From positions 4,776,501-4,840,500 of the forward strand of contig NZ_JADBEG010000001.1 in assembly GCF_014873755.1 (NCBI RefSeq): a stretch of DNA of 64,000 bases. Reading direction: 5' to 3'. A program made the position numbers and the translations under genes. Each line of letters begins with the position of its first letter. Positions within the stretch are counted from its first letter, which is position 1. The notes beneath the pieces are model-generated. The model was not told the DNA's origin, searched no databases, and was given only the letters and a program-made list of their open reading frames with translations. This DNA comes from Amycolatopsis lexingtonensis (GTDB lineage: Bacteria > Actinomycetota > Actinomycetes > Mycobacteriales > Pseudonocardiaceae). This document shows, piece by piece, positions 27,889 to 36,887 of this stretch.

Positions 27889-29448
27889 ATGCCGACCGTG
27901 GAAGCGCCGATCGCCGCCGTGACCGTCTACCCGCAGCAGGCCCGGATCACCCGCCGGGGCAACGCGCCGCTCGACGGCGGGCCGCGCCTGACGTTCGCGG
28001 GCCTGCCCCTGGCCCTCGACCCGGCCTCGGTGCGCGTCACCGGCACGGGCCCGGCGCTGATCACCGGGGTGGACGTGCGGACCGACCGGCACGCCTCCCC
28101 CGCCGACGCGGCGTTGCGCGCCCTCGTCGAGCAGCGGCAGGCGGATCAGGCCACGCTCGACGGCGTCGTGGACGACGAAGCGGCCGAAACGATGAAGGTG
28201 GAGCTGCTGACTTCGCTGGCGAAGCGGAGCGGGGGCAGTTTCGCGAAGGCGCTGGCCGCGGGAACCGCGGAACCCACGCGAGTAGCCGAGGTGACCGACG
28301 CGCTGAGTGCGCGGCTGGCTTCGGCGTTGAAGGCACGGCGGGTGCTCTCGGACCGGATCACCCGGCTGCGCGACGACCTCGCGGCCCTCGACCGGCGGAT
28401 CGAGGCGCACAGCGCGCGGTCCGAAGAGGACAGCACGTCGGTGGTGGTGGAGCTGGAGATCTCGGATCCGACCGGTTCGGCGGAGCTGGAACTGTCCTAT
28501 GTGGTCCCCGGCGCGAGCTGGGAACCGGGCTACGACATCCGGGTGCGCGGGACCGAGGTCACGGTGGTGTCGTACGGCCTGGTCAGCCAGCACACCGGCG
28601 AGGATTGGCCCGAGTGCGAGCTGGCGTTGTCGACGGCGCGGCCGGCGGTTTCGGTGGTGGTACCGGAGCTTTCGCCGTGGTACCTGGACCGGGTGCACCC
28701 GGTACCGGCGGCCCCCGCGGCCGCGTACGGCGGTTCGGGTGGCGGCATTCCGGAAGGCGCGCGGATGCGCGGTTTCGCCGCGTTGGCCGCGGCTCCGATG
28801 GCGCCGAAGCTGGCTTCGGTCGAGCAGGGGACGACGGCGGTGACGTACCGGCCTTCGCGTCCGGTGGCGGTGCCGTCCGGGGCGCAGGGGCATCGGACGA
28901 CGCTGGCGCAGCTTTCGCTTTCGGCTGTCCTGGGGTACGTGACCGCGCCGGTGCTGGCCGAGGAGGCTTATCTGCGGGCCGTCGTGGTCAATTCCTCGGA
29001 CCACGCTCTGCTGTCCGGGCGCGCTTCGGTGTTCCACGAGGCGGAGTTCGTGGGGACGACCGTGCTCGAGCCGTGGGCGCCCGGCGAGGAACTGGAGCTG
29101 GCGCTGGGCGTCGACGACCGGATCCGGGTGGAGCGGGAGCTGGTGCGCCGGACGGCTTCGAAGGCGGCGTTGTCGGGGCAGAAGCGCCGTGAGGCGGAGT
29201 ACCGGATTTCGGTGGGGAACCACAGTCCCCGGCCGGCTTCGGTGACGGTGCTGGACCAGGCGCCGGTTTCCCGGGACGACGGAATCACGGTGAAGGACGT
29301 GAAGACTTCGCCGGAGCCGGTGGAGACTTCGGCGATGGGCGAGTTCACGTGGAAGCTGGAGCTGGCGGCCGGGGAGACGGGTGAGGTGAAGCTGTCCTAC
29401 CGGGTCGACGTGGCGAAGGGCGTGGAGCTGGCGGGGTGGCGGGAGTGA
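27889..29448 (+). CDS. DUF4139/DUF4140 (mucoidy-inhibitor-A-like) protein
   Basis: Protein of 519 residues. An N-terminal DUF4140 domain (AVTVYPQQARITRRG) is followed by a charged helical, coiled-coil-like segment (about 80-185) and a DUF4139 beta-rich domain (about 190-519) with SYVVPGASWEPGYDIR and VSQHTGEDWPECELALST. No signal peptide or anchor is seen. Related proteins were named for suppression of mucoid growth, but no biochemical role is known. ATG at 27889 follows GGAGG closely. Confidence 0.88.
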   Translation: MPTVEAPIAAVTVYPQQARITRRGNAPLDGGPRLTFAGLPLALDPASVRVTGTGPALITGVDVRTDRHASPADAALRALVEQRQADQATLDGVVDDEAAETMKVELLTSLAKRSGGSFAKALAAGTAEPTRVAEVTDALSARLASALKARRVLSDRITRLRDDLAALDRRIEAHSARSEEDSTSVVVELEISDPTGSAELELSYVVPGASWEPGYDIRVRGTEVTVVSYGLVSQHTGEDWPECELALSTARPAVSVVVPELSPWYLDRVHPVPAAPAAAYGGSGGGIPEGARMRGFAALAAAPMAPKLASVEQGTTAVTYRPSRPVAVPSGAQGHRTTLAQLSLSAVLGYVTAPVLAEEAYLRAVVVNSSDHALLSGRASVFHEAEFVGTTVLEPWAPGEELELALGVDDRIRVERELVRRTASKAALSGQKRREAEYRISVGNHSPRPASVTVLDQAPVSRDDGITVKDVKTSPEPVETSAMGEFTWKLELAAGETGEVKLSYRVDVAKGVELAGWRE

Positions 29449-29455
29449 ATTCCGC

Positions 29456-30382
29456 TCAGCCGCCGGCCGCGGGGCCGGACCGCTCGTCGGACGGCGGCTG
29501 GTCGAGGTTCTGTTCCCGCTTCTTCTGCTCCGTCTTCAAGCGGTAGACCTCCTCGGCGAAGTCCCCGAGCGCCTTCTCCTGCGCCTCCGCATCGGAGCCG
29601 TAGTGCTTGTACCGGCCGATTCCGAGGTCGAAAGCTTCCCATTCGGACTCGATGGCGTCCGCGGTCTGCTGCAGGTAGGCCCCGCGCTCGCGGTACTTGA
29701 AGGCGGCGATGAACCCGCTGGCGATGCCGACCAGGAAGCTCGTCACCATGGTGCCCCACTTCGCCAGTGGCGAGATCAGCGAGATCCCGGCGATCGCCGT
29801 CGTGGCCAGTGAACCGATGATGAGGACGCCTTGCAGCGCGTTCTGGATCCGCCGGTACCGCTTGTTCTCCGCGCGGAACCGATCGACGTCGGAAAAGGCT
29901 TCGGCTTTGTAGGCGAGCCGTCGCTGCTTGAGAGTCAGCTCGCCCTCGCTGACCGACAGCTTGCGCTTGTCGCGCAGCAGGGTCAGTTCCAGCTCCAGAT
30001 CGGCTTCGAGCTTGCGGTCACCGAAGAAGTCTCGGCCGTTGAAGGTGGCGGGCCCGCCGGGCCGGAACTTGAGGTGGCACCCCTTGAGCAGCAGCGCCAG
30101 CCCGGCGAGCCCCACCACGGTGGAGATCTGGGAGTTCGCGGACCGGATGTCGAACCGGGAGAACCCGCTGACGATCCACAGCGCGACCAGCAGGAGCGGA
30201 CCCGCGACGACGAAGACGTTCCCCCAGCGCTTCCGGCGCCGGGCCACGAAGAGCTCGTACTCCAGCCCTCTGATCTCGTGATCGAGGTGGATCAGCTTTT
30301 CGGCGGGCGACTGCGCGACGGCGGCGTCCGGTGCGGAGACCACTTCTCCCCCTGTGTCTCGTGGCTTGCGACGAGCAAGCAT
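29456..30382 (-). CDS. DUF4231 / SLATT-like multi-pass membrane protein
   Basis: Membrane protein of 308 residues. A charged N-terminus is followed by spans at about 54-75 and 85-100, a cytoplasmic coiled-coil-like stretch (about 120-180, LELELTLLRDKRKLSVSEGE), and a second hairpin at about 185-225 followed by KYRERGAYLQQTADAIESEW, the DUF4231 hallmark. DUF4231 belongs to the SLATT group, proposed as pore-forming effectors of nucleotide-triggered defence systems. No SMODS or SLOG partner gene is adjacent. Start uncertain: a GTG at 30343 has GGGGGAG nearby. Confidence 0.72.
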   Translation of the reverse strand: MLARRKPRDTGGEVVSAPDAAVAQSPAEKLIHLDHEIRGLEYELFVARRRKRWGNVFVVAGPLLLVALWIVSGFSRFDIRSANSQISTVVGLAGLALLLKGCHLKFRPGGPATFNGRDFFGDRKLEADLELELTLLRDKRKLSVSEGELTLKQRRLAYKAEAFSDVDRFRAENKRYRRIQNALQGVLIIGSLATTAIAGISLISPLAKWGTMVTSFLVGIASGFIAAFKYRERGAYLQQTADAIESEWEAFDLGIGRYKHYGSDAEAQEKALGDFAEEVYRLKTEQKKREQNLDQPPSDERSGPAAGG

Positions 30383-30442
30383 AGCGAGACGAACGGGTCC
30401 GGCCGGCCCGTTCGGACCGGCCGGACCCCACGAACGCGGGCG

Positions 30443-30874
30443 TCAACCCTGTGCGATGTAGTTCTGCAGCTGTTCCTGGCTCTGCTCCAGCTGTTCCATG
30501 CGGTTCTTCACGACGTCCCCGATGGACACGATCCCGGCCAGCCGCCCGTCGGCCACCACCGGGACGTGGCGGATGCGCCGCTCGGTCATCAGCACCGACA
30601 GCTGGTCCACCGAGTCGTCCGGGGAACAGCTCGCCACCAGCTTCGTCATGATCTCCGAGACCGCGCCGTCGAGGAGAGCCGGGCCGCGCTCGTTCAGCCG
30701 CCGGACGACGTCGCGTTCGGAGACGATGCCCGCGATCGAGCCGTCGGGGGCGACGACCACCATCGCGCCCACGTTGTGTTCGGCCAGGCCGGTCAGCAGT
30801 GTGGTCACCGTGGTGTCCGGGGTGACCGTCGCGACCGCCGTCCCCTTCGTGCGCAGCAGATCCGCAATCCGCAT
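30443..30874 (-). CDS. Two-CBS-domain protein (HRP1-like)
   Basis: Protein of 143 residues made almost only of two CBS motifs (about 8-60 and 75-128): VGAMVVVAPDGSIAGIVSER and IRHVPVVADGRLAGIVSIGD. CBS pairs bind adenosine nucleotides and sense energy state. The closest architecture is mycobacterial hypoxic response protein 1. The C-terminal tail EQLEQSQEQLQNYIAQG is helical. It is transcribed alone; function beyond ligand binding is unknown. Confidence 0.88.
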   Translation of the reverse strand: MRIADLLRTKGTAVATVTPDTTVTTLLTGLAEHNVGAMVVVAPDGSIAGIVSERDVVRRLNERGPALLDGAVSEIMTKLVASCSPDDSVDQLSVLMTERRIRHVPVVADGRLAGIVSIGDVVKNRMEQLEQSQEQLQNYIAQG

Positions 30875-30976
30875 GGCGATCCTTCCCGTCGGTGAGCTGG
30901 ATCACCACAGGGTAGGTCCCCCCGGCACCGCGCGAAAGTCCGGCAAACGGGGCGTGTTCGTGGTATTCGAACCGAT

Positions 30977-31423
30977 TCAGCCGAGGCGTTCGGCCAAGCC
31001 GTCCAGTGCCGACCGGATTCCGGCCGCGTAGTCGTCGTCGCAAAGCGCGTCGAGGCGGGCGCGGGCCAGGGCCAGCTGTTCGCGGGCGGCCGCCAGGTCA
31101 CCCAGTTTGCGGTAGTCCTCGCCCAGGTTGAGGTGCAGCGACGGGTAGAACCCGCGCACCGCCAGGGACGCGTGGTACTCCTGGGCCCGCGAATCCGTCA
31201 GGGAATCCGCCGCCGCCAGCGCGCGCAAGTCCCACTCGAGCTCTTCGGCCGGGTCGTCGCAGACGTCGGCCATGTGGTGGGCGAGTGCGACGCGGTGCAG
31301 CGGGTCGCCGTCCGGGCCGATCGAGTCCCACAGCGCCGTGAAGGTCGCGTAAGCGCCGGCGCGGTCGCCGCCGATGTGCTGCCGCAGGCCGGCGTCGATC
31401 GCCACCATCACGTCGTCGGTCAT
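30977..31423 (-). CDS. Small tetratricopeptide-like protein
   Basis: Helical protein of 148 residues with TPR-like pairs (RVALAHHMADVCDDPAEELE; SLHLNLGEDYRKLGDLAAAR). It starts in a 4-bp ATGA overlap with the MocR-type regulator, so it is co-translated with it. No catalytic motif. It may be a scaffold, but its function is unknown. Confidence 0.75.
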   Translation of the reverse strand: MTDDVMVAIDAGLRQHIGGDRAGAYATFTALWDSIGPDGDPLHRVALAHHMADVCDDPAEELEWDLRALAAADSLTDSRAQEYHASLAVRGFYPSLHLNLGEDYRKLGDLAAAREQLALARARLDALCDDDYAAGIRSALDGLAERLG

Positions 31424-32829
31424 GCCGCTCCCTCGTCCGCCAGCGCCCGCAGCCGGGCCAGTCCCGGCTCGATCCGCTCGGCCGGGACCGCACCGTAACC
31501 GAACACCAGCCCGTGCCGCCGCTCCCCCACCCCGAAGTCCCCCAACGAGTACAGCCGTACGCCGTGGCGCCGGGCCGCGCGGACCAGCGGGCCGCAATCC
31601 GAAGCGGCGGTCGCGCTCAGGTGCAGGCCGGCGGTGGACGGCAGCGGCGTCAGGAAGTCCGCGAACGAAGCCAGCGACCGGGACAACAGCTCGTGTCGCT
31701 CGCGGTAGATCTTCCGCATCCGCCGGACGTGCCGGGCGAAGCCGCCTTCGGCCATGAACGCCGCCAGCGCCGCCTGCTCGACGTTCGGCGCGTGCCAGTC
31801 GGTCAGGTACCGGGCCTTCACCAAGGCGGGCACGAGCGACGGCGGCGCGATGAGGAAACCCAGCCGCAGCGCGGGCGAAAGCACCTTCGAGAACGAGCCG
31901 ACGTAGACGACCCGGCCCCGGGAATCGAGGCTGTGCAACGGTTCCAGCGGCCGCCCGGTGTAGCGGAACTCGGTGTCGTAGTCGTCCTCGACGAGCACCG
32001 CGTCGTTCCGCTCGGCCCAGTCGAGCAGCTCGAGCCGGCGCTCCAGCGACATCGACAGCCCCAGCGGGTACTGGTGCGATGGCGTCACGTACACCAGCCG
32101 CGTCCCCGCCGGGATCTCGCGCACGACGATGCCCGACGCGTCCACCGGAACCGGCGCGACCCGGACGCCGCGGGCGGCGAGCACCAGCCGCGGCGGCGGG
32201 TAGCCGGGGTCCTCGACGGCGGCGAGGTCGCCCTCGCGCAGCAGCACCCGCGCGACCAGGTCGGTCGTCTGCTGCGCGCCCGCGGTGACGACGACCTGCG
32301 CCGCGCTCGCCCGGACGTCCCGCGACACCCCGGCGTGCCGCGCGATCTCCTCGCGCAGCGACGCCAGCCCCTGCGGGTCGCCGTAGGTCATCAGGTCGGC
32401 TTGGCCGGCACGCAGCCGCTGCGTGACCAGCCGCCGCCAGGTGTCGAACGGGAACCGGGTCAGGTCCGGGACGCCGGGCCGGAAGTCGAACTCCGGCGCC
32501 GGGGCGAACGGCGCCGGGGGCGGCGGGACGGCGTCCCACTCCGGCAGCGGCCGTACGCCGGACACGGGTGACGGCTCCGGGCGCGCCGCCGCGGACGCCG
32601 TGACGAACGTGCCGGCGCCGACTCGGCCGGTCAGGAAGCCCTCGGCGGTGAGCCGGTCGTAGGCCGCGCTGACCGTCGTCCGGGAGACCGCCAGCCGCTG
32701 GGCGAGCTCGCGGGTCGGCGGCAGGGCCTCGCCGGGCCGGATCCGGCCGGCCAGGATCGCCGCGCGGAGCTGCCGGTAGATCGCGTCGCGGTGCCCGCGC
32801 GTGCCGGTCAGGTCGATGTGGACCTCCAC
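31420..32829 (-). CDS. MocR/PdxR-type regulator (GntR helix-turn-helix fused to aminotransferase domain)
   Basis: Transcription factor of about 469 residues. N-terminal GntR winged helix (about 1-75; YRQLRAAILAGRIRPGEALP), a Pro-rich linker, and a class I aminotransferase domain with the PLP lysine in GSFSKVLSPALRLG. Family members sense PLP or an amino compound and often control vitamin B6 synthesis or a divergent gene. The divergent neighbour here is the TIGR03086 gene. Start uncertain: GTG at 32829 (VEVHIDLTGT) leaves the TCTAGA dyad at 32839-32844 upstream as a candidate operator; GTG at 32865 would add 12 residues. Confidence 0.88.
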   Translation of the reverse strand: MEVHIDLTGTRGHRDAIYRQLRAAILAGRIRPGEALPPTRELAQRLAVSRTTVSAAYDRLTAEGFLTGRVGAGTFVTASAAARPEPSPVSGVRPLPEWDAVPPPPAPFAPAPEFDFRPGVPDLTRFPFDTWRRLVTQRLRAGQADLMTYGDPQGLASLREEIARHAGVSRDVRASAAQVVVTAGAQQTTDLVARVLLREGDLAAVEDPGYPPPRLVLAARGVRVAPVPVDASGIVVREIPAGTRLVYVTPSHQYPLGLSMSLERRLELLDWAERNDAVLVEDDYDTEFRYTGRPLEPLHSLDSRGRVVYVGSFSKVLSPALRLGFLIAPPSLVPALVKARYLTDWHAPNVEQAALAAFMAEGGFARHVRRMRKIYRERHELLSRSLASFADFLTPLPSTAGLHLSATAASDCGPLVRAARRHGVRLYSLGDFGVGERRHGLVFGYGAVPAERIEPGLARLRALADEGAA

Positions 32830-32912
32830 CGGCGCCAGTCTAGATTGGCCCACCGGACTCTCCACAGATTTGGCACTGTGCGTGGTCCGCTGGCCCGCCT
32901 AGCGTGCGAAGC

Positions 32913-33485
32913 ATGGATCTCCGCGAACTCGACCGCCGCGCCCTGCTCGTCCTCGACAAGATCGTCGCCGCCGTCACTTCCGCCGACCTCGCCCGTCCCA
33001 CGCCGTGCGCGGGCTGGACGCTGGCCGACCTGCTGCGCCACCAGGTCAGCGAGAACCACGCCTTCGCGACCGCCGCCCGCGAAGGCTCGGCGCCGGACTG
33101 GGACGCCGGTGAACTCGGCGCCGACGCCCGAGCCGCGTACCAGGCGTCCGTCGACGACTTCCTCGACGCCTTCGCCGACGACGCCGTGCTGGAGCGGCAG
33201 CTCACGATCAACCACTTCGGCACGTTCCCCGGCCCGGTCGCCGCCCACATGCACCTGGTCGACACGGTCGCGCACGGCTGGGACCTGGCCCGCACGCTGG
33301 GCCTGCCCTACGAGCCGGACGCCGAAGCCGTGCACGTCGCCCTCAAGCTCGCCGAGCGGATCCCGGACGAAGGGCGCGAGAAGAACAACTCGTTCGCCCG
33401 CAGCGTCGACGTTCCCGCGGACGCGAGCGAACTGGACCGGTTCCTGGCCCTGCTCGGCCGCGATCCCGCGTGGACGGTCAGCTGA
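32913..33485 (+). CDS. TIGR03086 / maleylpyruvate-isomerase-like metal-binding protein
   Basis: Protein of 190 residues in the DinB-like mycothiol-dependent maleylpyruvate isomerase superfamily, TIGR03086 group. Characteristic stretches: PTPCAGWTLADLLRHQVSEN (with the first metal His) and AAHMHLVDTVAHGWDLARTL (second and third His). Members are thought to use a divalent metal with mycothiol, but the substrate of this group is unknown. It is divergent from the MocR regulator 83 bp away, a likely target of it. The end overlaps the convergent peptidase by 8 bp. Confidence 0.85.
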   Translation: MDLRELDRRALLVLDKIVAAVTSADLARPTPCAGWTLADLLRHQVSENHAFATAAREGSAPDWDAGELGADARAAYQASVDDFLDAFADDAVLERQLTINHFGTFPGPVAAHMHLVDTVAHGWDLARTLGLPYEPDAEAVHVALKLAERIPDEGREKNNSFARSVDVPADASELDRFLALLGRDPAWTVS

Positions 33486-34458
33486 CCTCGGCGACCGGGG
33501 CGCTCCAGGTGTCGCACGCCTTCGTCGCTTTGCCGTCGTAGCCCGCCTTCGCCCAGGACAGCTGGTGCGCGCGGGAGCCGTGGGTGTCGCTGTCGTTGGC
33601 CCGGCCGTAGTCGGCGACGGCGGCGTTCGCCAGCGACCGGCTGATCGAGCCCGAGCCGGCCACGGCCGCCAGGAAGAGCGCGCCGAAGCAGTTGGCCTGC
33701 AGCTCGATCCGGCGCACGACCTCCTTGTCGGCGGCGCTGTCCTCGTTCGGCGACGTCATCTTGTCCGCCGCCGCCGACAGGATGCCGCTCTCGCGCTGCA
33801 CGTGGTGGCCGTATTCGTGGGCGATCGTCGCGATGTGCCGGGCCTTGTTGAGCCCGGCGTCCGCCAGCATCCAGTCGGTCGGGGCGTAGATCGTGGTGTC
33901 GCCGCCGCAGTAGTAGGCGACGGCTTCGTTCTCCGTCGGCGCGTCGCCGCACGCGCTGTGCTCGGGCAGCGTCACCGACACGGTCGCGGTCAGCGTCGGC
34001 TCGTTCGCCTTCTCCAGCGCGGGCCGCCACGACTGTTCGAGGCAGTCCACCAGCGCCCGGTAGTAGGCCTTGAGCTGGTCGGGGGCACGGCCGAGGTCGG
34101 GCAGGGAGCAGGTGGCGGGGCCCGGGCCGATGCCGGCGCCGAGCAGCGGGTTGCGGGCCAGCTCCGGGACGGGTTTCGCCTTCGACGAGCCGGTGCCGCC
34201 GTAGGCCCGGCCGGTGTCGGCGCCCTGGGCGGCGAAGGCGCGCCCGTCCACCCGCCGCGGGATGGTGGCCGCGATCAGGGAGATGGTCAGCACGACGACC
34301 AGGACGCCACCGACAGCACCCCAGAGGCGGTTGTGCGGCGGGGCGATGGGGATGGGCGGCGCGGCGGCCCAGTTCGGCGCCCACGGGTTCGGCTCCGGTG
34401 CCCACGCGGGCTCGGGCGGCCGGTCCGTCCCCGGCGGTGACGGCTCGGCGTCGTTCAC
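33478..34458 (-). CDS. Membrane-anchored neutral zinc metallopeptidase (YpfJ-like)
   Basis: Peptidase of 326 residues. A Pro-rich cytoplasmic N-terminus (1-43) precedes one membrane span (about 46-68, VGGVLVVVLTISLIAATI), then an extracytoplasmic catalytic domain. Zinc motif HEYGHH is followed by a downstream acidic ligand region (DSAADKEVVRRIELQANCFG). Cys residues may form disulfides outside. GTG start with GGGGGAGA close upstream. Substrate unknown. Confidence 0.87.
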   Translation of the reverse strand: MNDAEPSPPGTDRPPEPAWAPEPNPWAPNWAAAPPIPIAPPHNRLWGAVGGVLVVVLTISLIAATIPRRVDGRAFAAQGADTGRAYGGTGSSKAKPVPELARNPLLGAGIGPGPATCSLPDLGRAPDQLKAYYRALVDCLEQSWRPALEKANEPTLTATVSVTLPEHSACGDAPTENEAVAYYCGGDTTIYAPTDWMLADAGLNKARHIATIAHEYGHHVQRESGILSAAADKMTSPNEDSAADKEVVRRIELQANCFGALFLAAVAGSGSISRSLANAAVADYGRANDSDTHGSRAHQLSWAKAGYDGKATKACDTWSAPVAEVS

Positions 34459-34570
34459 GGTCTCCCCCTGCTCGGTGGCACCAGCATACGGATCACCCGG
34501 GAGGCGGGGATCACGAAACGAAAACGCCATCCGGTGGCCGTCCGGGCCGCGCTCGGGCAAGACTGGGGGC

Positions 34571-36583
34571 ATGAGTGTGGAGGACCCGTACCTGTGGCTC
34601 GAAGACGTGACCGGCGACGACGCGCTGGACTGGGTGCGCGCCCGCAACGGTGAGACGCTGGCCGAGCTGACCACCGGAGCGCGCTTCGCCGAGGTGCGTG
34701 ACGAGCTGCGCGAAGTGCTCGACGCCGACGACCGCATCCCGTACGTGCGCCGCCGCGGCGAGTTCCTCTACAACTTCTGGCAGGACGCGAGCCACCCGCG
34801 CGGCCTGTGGCGGCGGACGACGCTGGAGTCCTACCGCCAGGCCGAACCCGAGTGGGAACTGCTGCTCGACGTCGACGCGCTGGCCGAGGCCGAGGGCGAG
34901 AACTGGGTCTGGCAGGGCGCCACCGTGCTGCGCCCTGGCTACCGGCGCGGCCTGGTCGAGCTGTCCCGCGGCGGCGCGGACGCCACCGTCGTGCGCGAGT
35001 TCGACCTCGACGCGCACGAGTTCGTCGAGGACGGCTTCACCGTGCCGGAGGCGAAGACGCGGATCGGCTGGATCGACGAGGACCGCGTCTACCTCGGAAC
35101 GGACTTCGGCCCCGGCACGCTGACCAGCTCGGGCTACCCGCGGCTGGCGAAGGAGTGGCGCCGCGGCACGCCGCTCGAAGAAGCCGTCACGGTCTACGAG
35201 GGCAAGCCGGACGACGTCTCGATCGGCGCGTCGCACGACCCGACCGAGGGCTTCGAGCGCGACTTCGTCAGCCGTGCGATCGACTTCTACCGCTCCGAGC
35301 TGTACCTGCGGACGCCCGAAGCGCTGGTCAAGATCGACGTCCCGGACGACGCGAGCGCGTCCGTGCACCGCGAATGGCTGCTGGTGCGGCCGCGGACGGC
35401 GTGGTCGGTCGGCGGCACCGAGCACCCGGCGGGTTCACTGATCGGCATCCGGTTCGACGACTTCCTGGCCGGCGACCGCGCCTTCGCCACGCTCTTCACA
35501 CCCGACGACCGCACGTCGCTCGACTACTGGGCCTGGACGCGCAACCACCTGCTGCTGGGCACGCTGCGCGACGTCCGCACCGAGCTGCGCACCCTCACGC
35601 CGGGGCCGGACGGCTGGACCGAGGAGCCCCTTTCCGGCGGCCCGGAGTTCGGCAGCGCGGACATCTTCGACACCGATCCCGACGTCAGCGACGAGTACCT
35701 GATCAACTCCAGCGGCTTCCTCCAGCCGTCGACGCTGAGCTACGGCCACGTCGGCGAAGAGGTCGAAGTCCTGAAGCAGGCTCCGGCGTTCTTCGACGCT
35801 TCGGGCATGAGCGTCGCGCAGTACTTCGCGACGTCGGAGGACGGCACGAAGATCCCGTACTTCGTCGTCCGGCCGTCCGGCGCGGAAGGCGGCCCGACGC
35901 TGCTGACCGGGTACGGCGGCTTCGAGGTGTCGCTGACGCCGTCCTACAGCGGGATGATCGGCCGCGGCTGGCTCTCGCGCGGCGGCACGTACGTCGTCGC
36001 GAACATCCGCGGCGGCGGCGAGTACGGGCCGGGCTGGCACACGCAGGCGATCAAGGCGCAGCGTCACCGCGTGTACGAGGACTTCGCGGCGGTGGCCGCG
36101 GACCTGGTTTCGCGGGGCATCACGACGCCGTCGAAGCTGGGGATCCAGGGCGGCAGCAACGGCGGGCTGCTGATGGGCGTCATGCTGACGCGCTACCCGG
36201 AGCGGTTCGGCGCGATCGTCAGCCAGGTGCCGCTGCTGGACATGCGCCGCTACCACCTGCTGCTGGCCGGCGCGTCCTGGATGGCCGAGTACGGCGACCC
36301 GGACGAGGCCGCGGAATGGGAGTACATCGCGAAGTACTCGCCGTACCAGAACGTCCACAGTGGACGTACGTACCCGCCCTCGCTGTTCGTGACGTCGACG
36401 CGCGACGACCGCGTGCACCCCGCCCACGCCCGCAAGATGGTGGCGCGGATGCGTGAGCAGGGGCACGACGTCCGGTATCACGAGAACATCGAGGGCGGCC
36501 ACGGCGCCGCGGCGGACAACGAGCAGCTGGCGTTCAAGTGGGCGCTGGTGTTCGAGTTCCTGTGGGAGCAGCTCACGAAGTGA
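34571..36583 (+). CDS. Prolyl oligopeptidase family serine peptidase (S9A)
   Basis: Cytoplasmic serine peptidase of 670 residues. N-terminal beta-propeller (about 60-400) and C-terminal alpha/beta hydrolase domain. Nucleophile S529 in GGSNGGLLM, catalytic Asp in STRDDRVHPAHA and His in IEGGHGAAAD, plus the GGFEVSLTPSY and ANIRGGGEYG strands typical of the family. It would cut short proline-containing peptides. No signal peptide. ATG after GGGGGC. Its end overlaps the convergent SMR gene by 11 bp. Confidence 0.92.
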   Translation: MSVEDPYLWLEDVTGDDALDWVRARNGETLAELTTGARFAEVRDELREVLDADDRIPYVRRRGEFLYNFWQDASHPRGLWRRTTLESYRQAEPEWELLLDVDALAEAEGENWVWQGATVLRPGYRRGLVELSRGGADATVVREFDLDAHEFVEDGFTVPEAKTRIGWIDEDRVYLGTDFGPGTLTSSGYPRLAKEWRRGTPLEEAVTVYEGKPDDVSIGASHDPTEGFERDFVSRAIDFYRSELYLRTPEALVKIDVPDDASASVHREWLLVRPRTAWSVGGTEHPAGSLIGIRFDDFLAGDRAFATLFTPDDRTSLDYWAWTRNHLLLGTLRDVRTELRTLTPGPDGWTEEPLSGGPEFGSADIFDTDPDVSDEYLINSSGFLQPSTLSYGHVGEEVEVLKQAPAFFDASGMSVAQYFATSEDGTKIPYFVVRPSGAEGGPTLLTGYGGFEVSLTPSYSGMIGRGWLSRGGTYVVANIRGGGEYGPGWHTQAIKAQRHRVYEDFAAVAADLVSRGITTPSKLGIQGGSNGGLLMGVMLTRYPERFGAIVSQVPLLDMRRYHLLLAGASWMAEYGDPDEAAEWEYIAKYSPYQNVHSGRTYPPSLFVTSTRDDRVHPAHARKMVARMREQGHDVRYHENIEGGHGAAADNEQLAFKWALVFEFLWEQLTK

Positions 36584-36887
36584 CCCGCGCGAGCACGACG
36601 CCGCCGACGACCAGGGCCAGCGCGGCCACCCGGCCGACGCTCAGCGGGTCCTTGTTGACGACGACGCCGAGCACGATCGCCCCGACGGCACCGATCCCGG
36701 TGAACACGGCGTAGGCCGTGCCCACCGGGACGGTGTCCATCGCGCGCGAAAGCAGGTAGACGGCGGCCGCGCCGAGCACGAAGCACAGGAGCGTCGGCCA
36801 CGGCCGCGTGAAGTTCTCCGTCGGCTTGATGCTCTGCGACCAGGCGATCTCGACGAGCCCGGCGAAGACGAGCGTCACCCAGCCCAT
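36573..36887 (-). CDS. Small multidrug resistance (SMR/SugE-like) exporter
   Basis: Four-helix membrane transporter of 104 residues, working as a dimer. The membrane-embedded Glu needed for proton coupling is E13 in FAGLVEIAWSQSIK; the loop GTAYAVFTGIGAVGAIVLG is the family hallmark. Pro and Trp positions in helix 1 resemble the guanidinium-exporting (SugE/Gdx) branch more than EmrE, but I cannot decide. Its ATG shares one base with the azoreductase stop, so both respond to the same TetR repressor. Confidence 0.88.
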   Translation of the reverse strand: MGWVTLVFAGLVEIAWSQSIKPTENFTRPWPTLLCFVLGAAAVYLLSRAMDTVPVGTAYAVFTGIGAVGAIVLGVVVNKDPLSVGRVAALALVVGGVVLARVTS

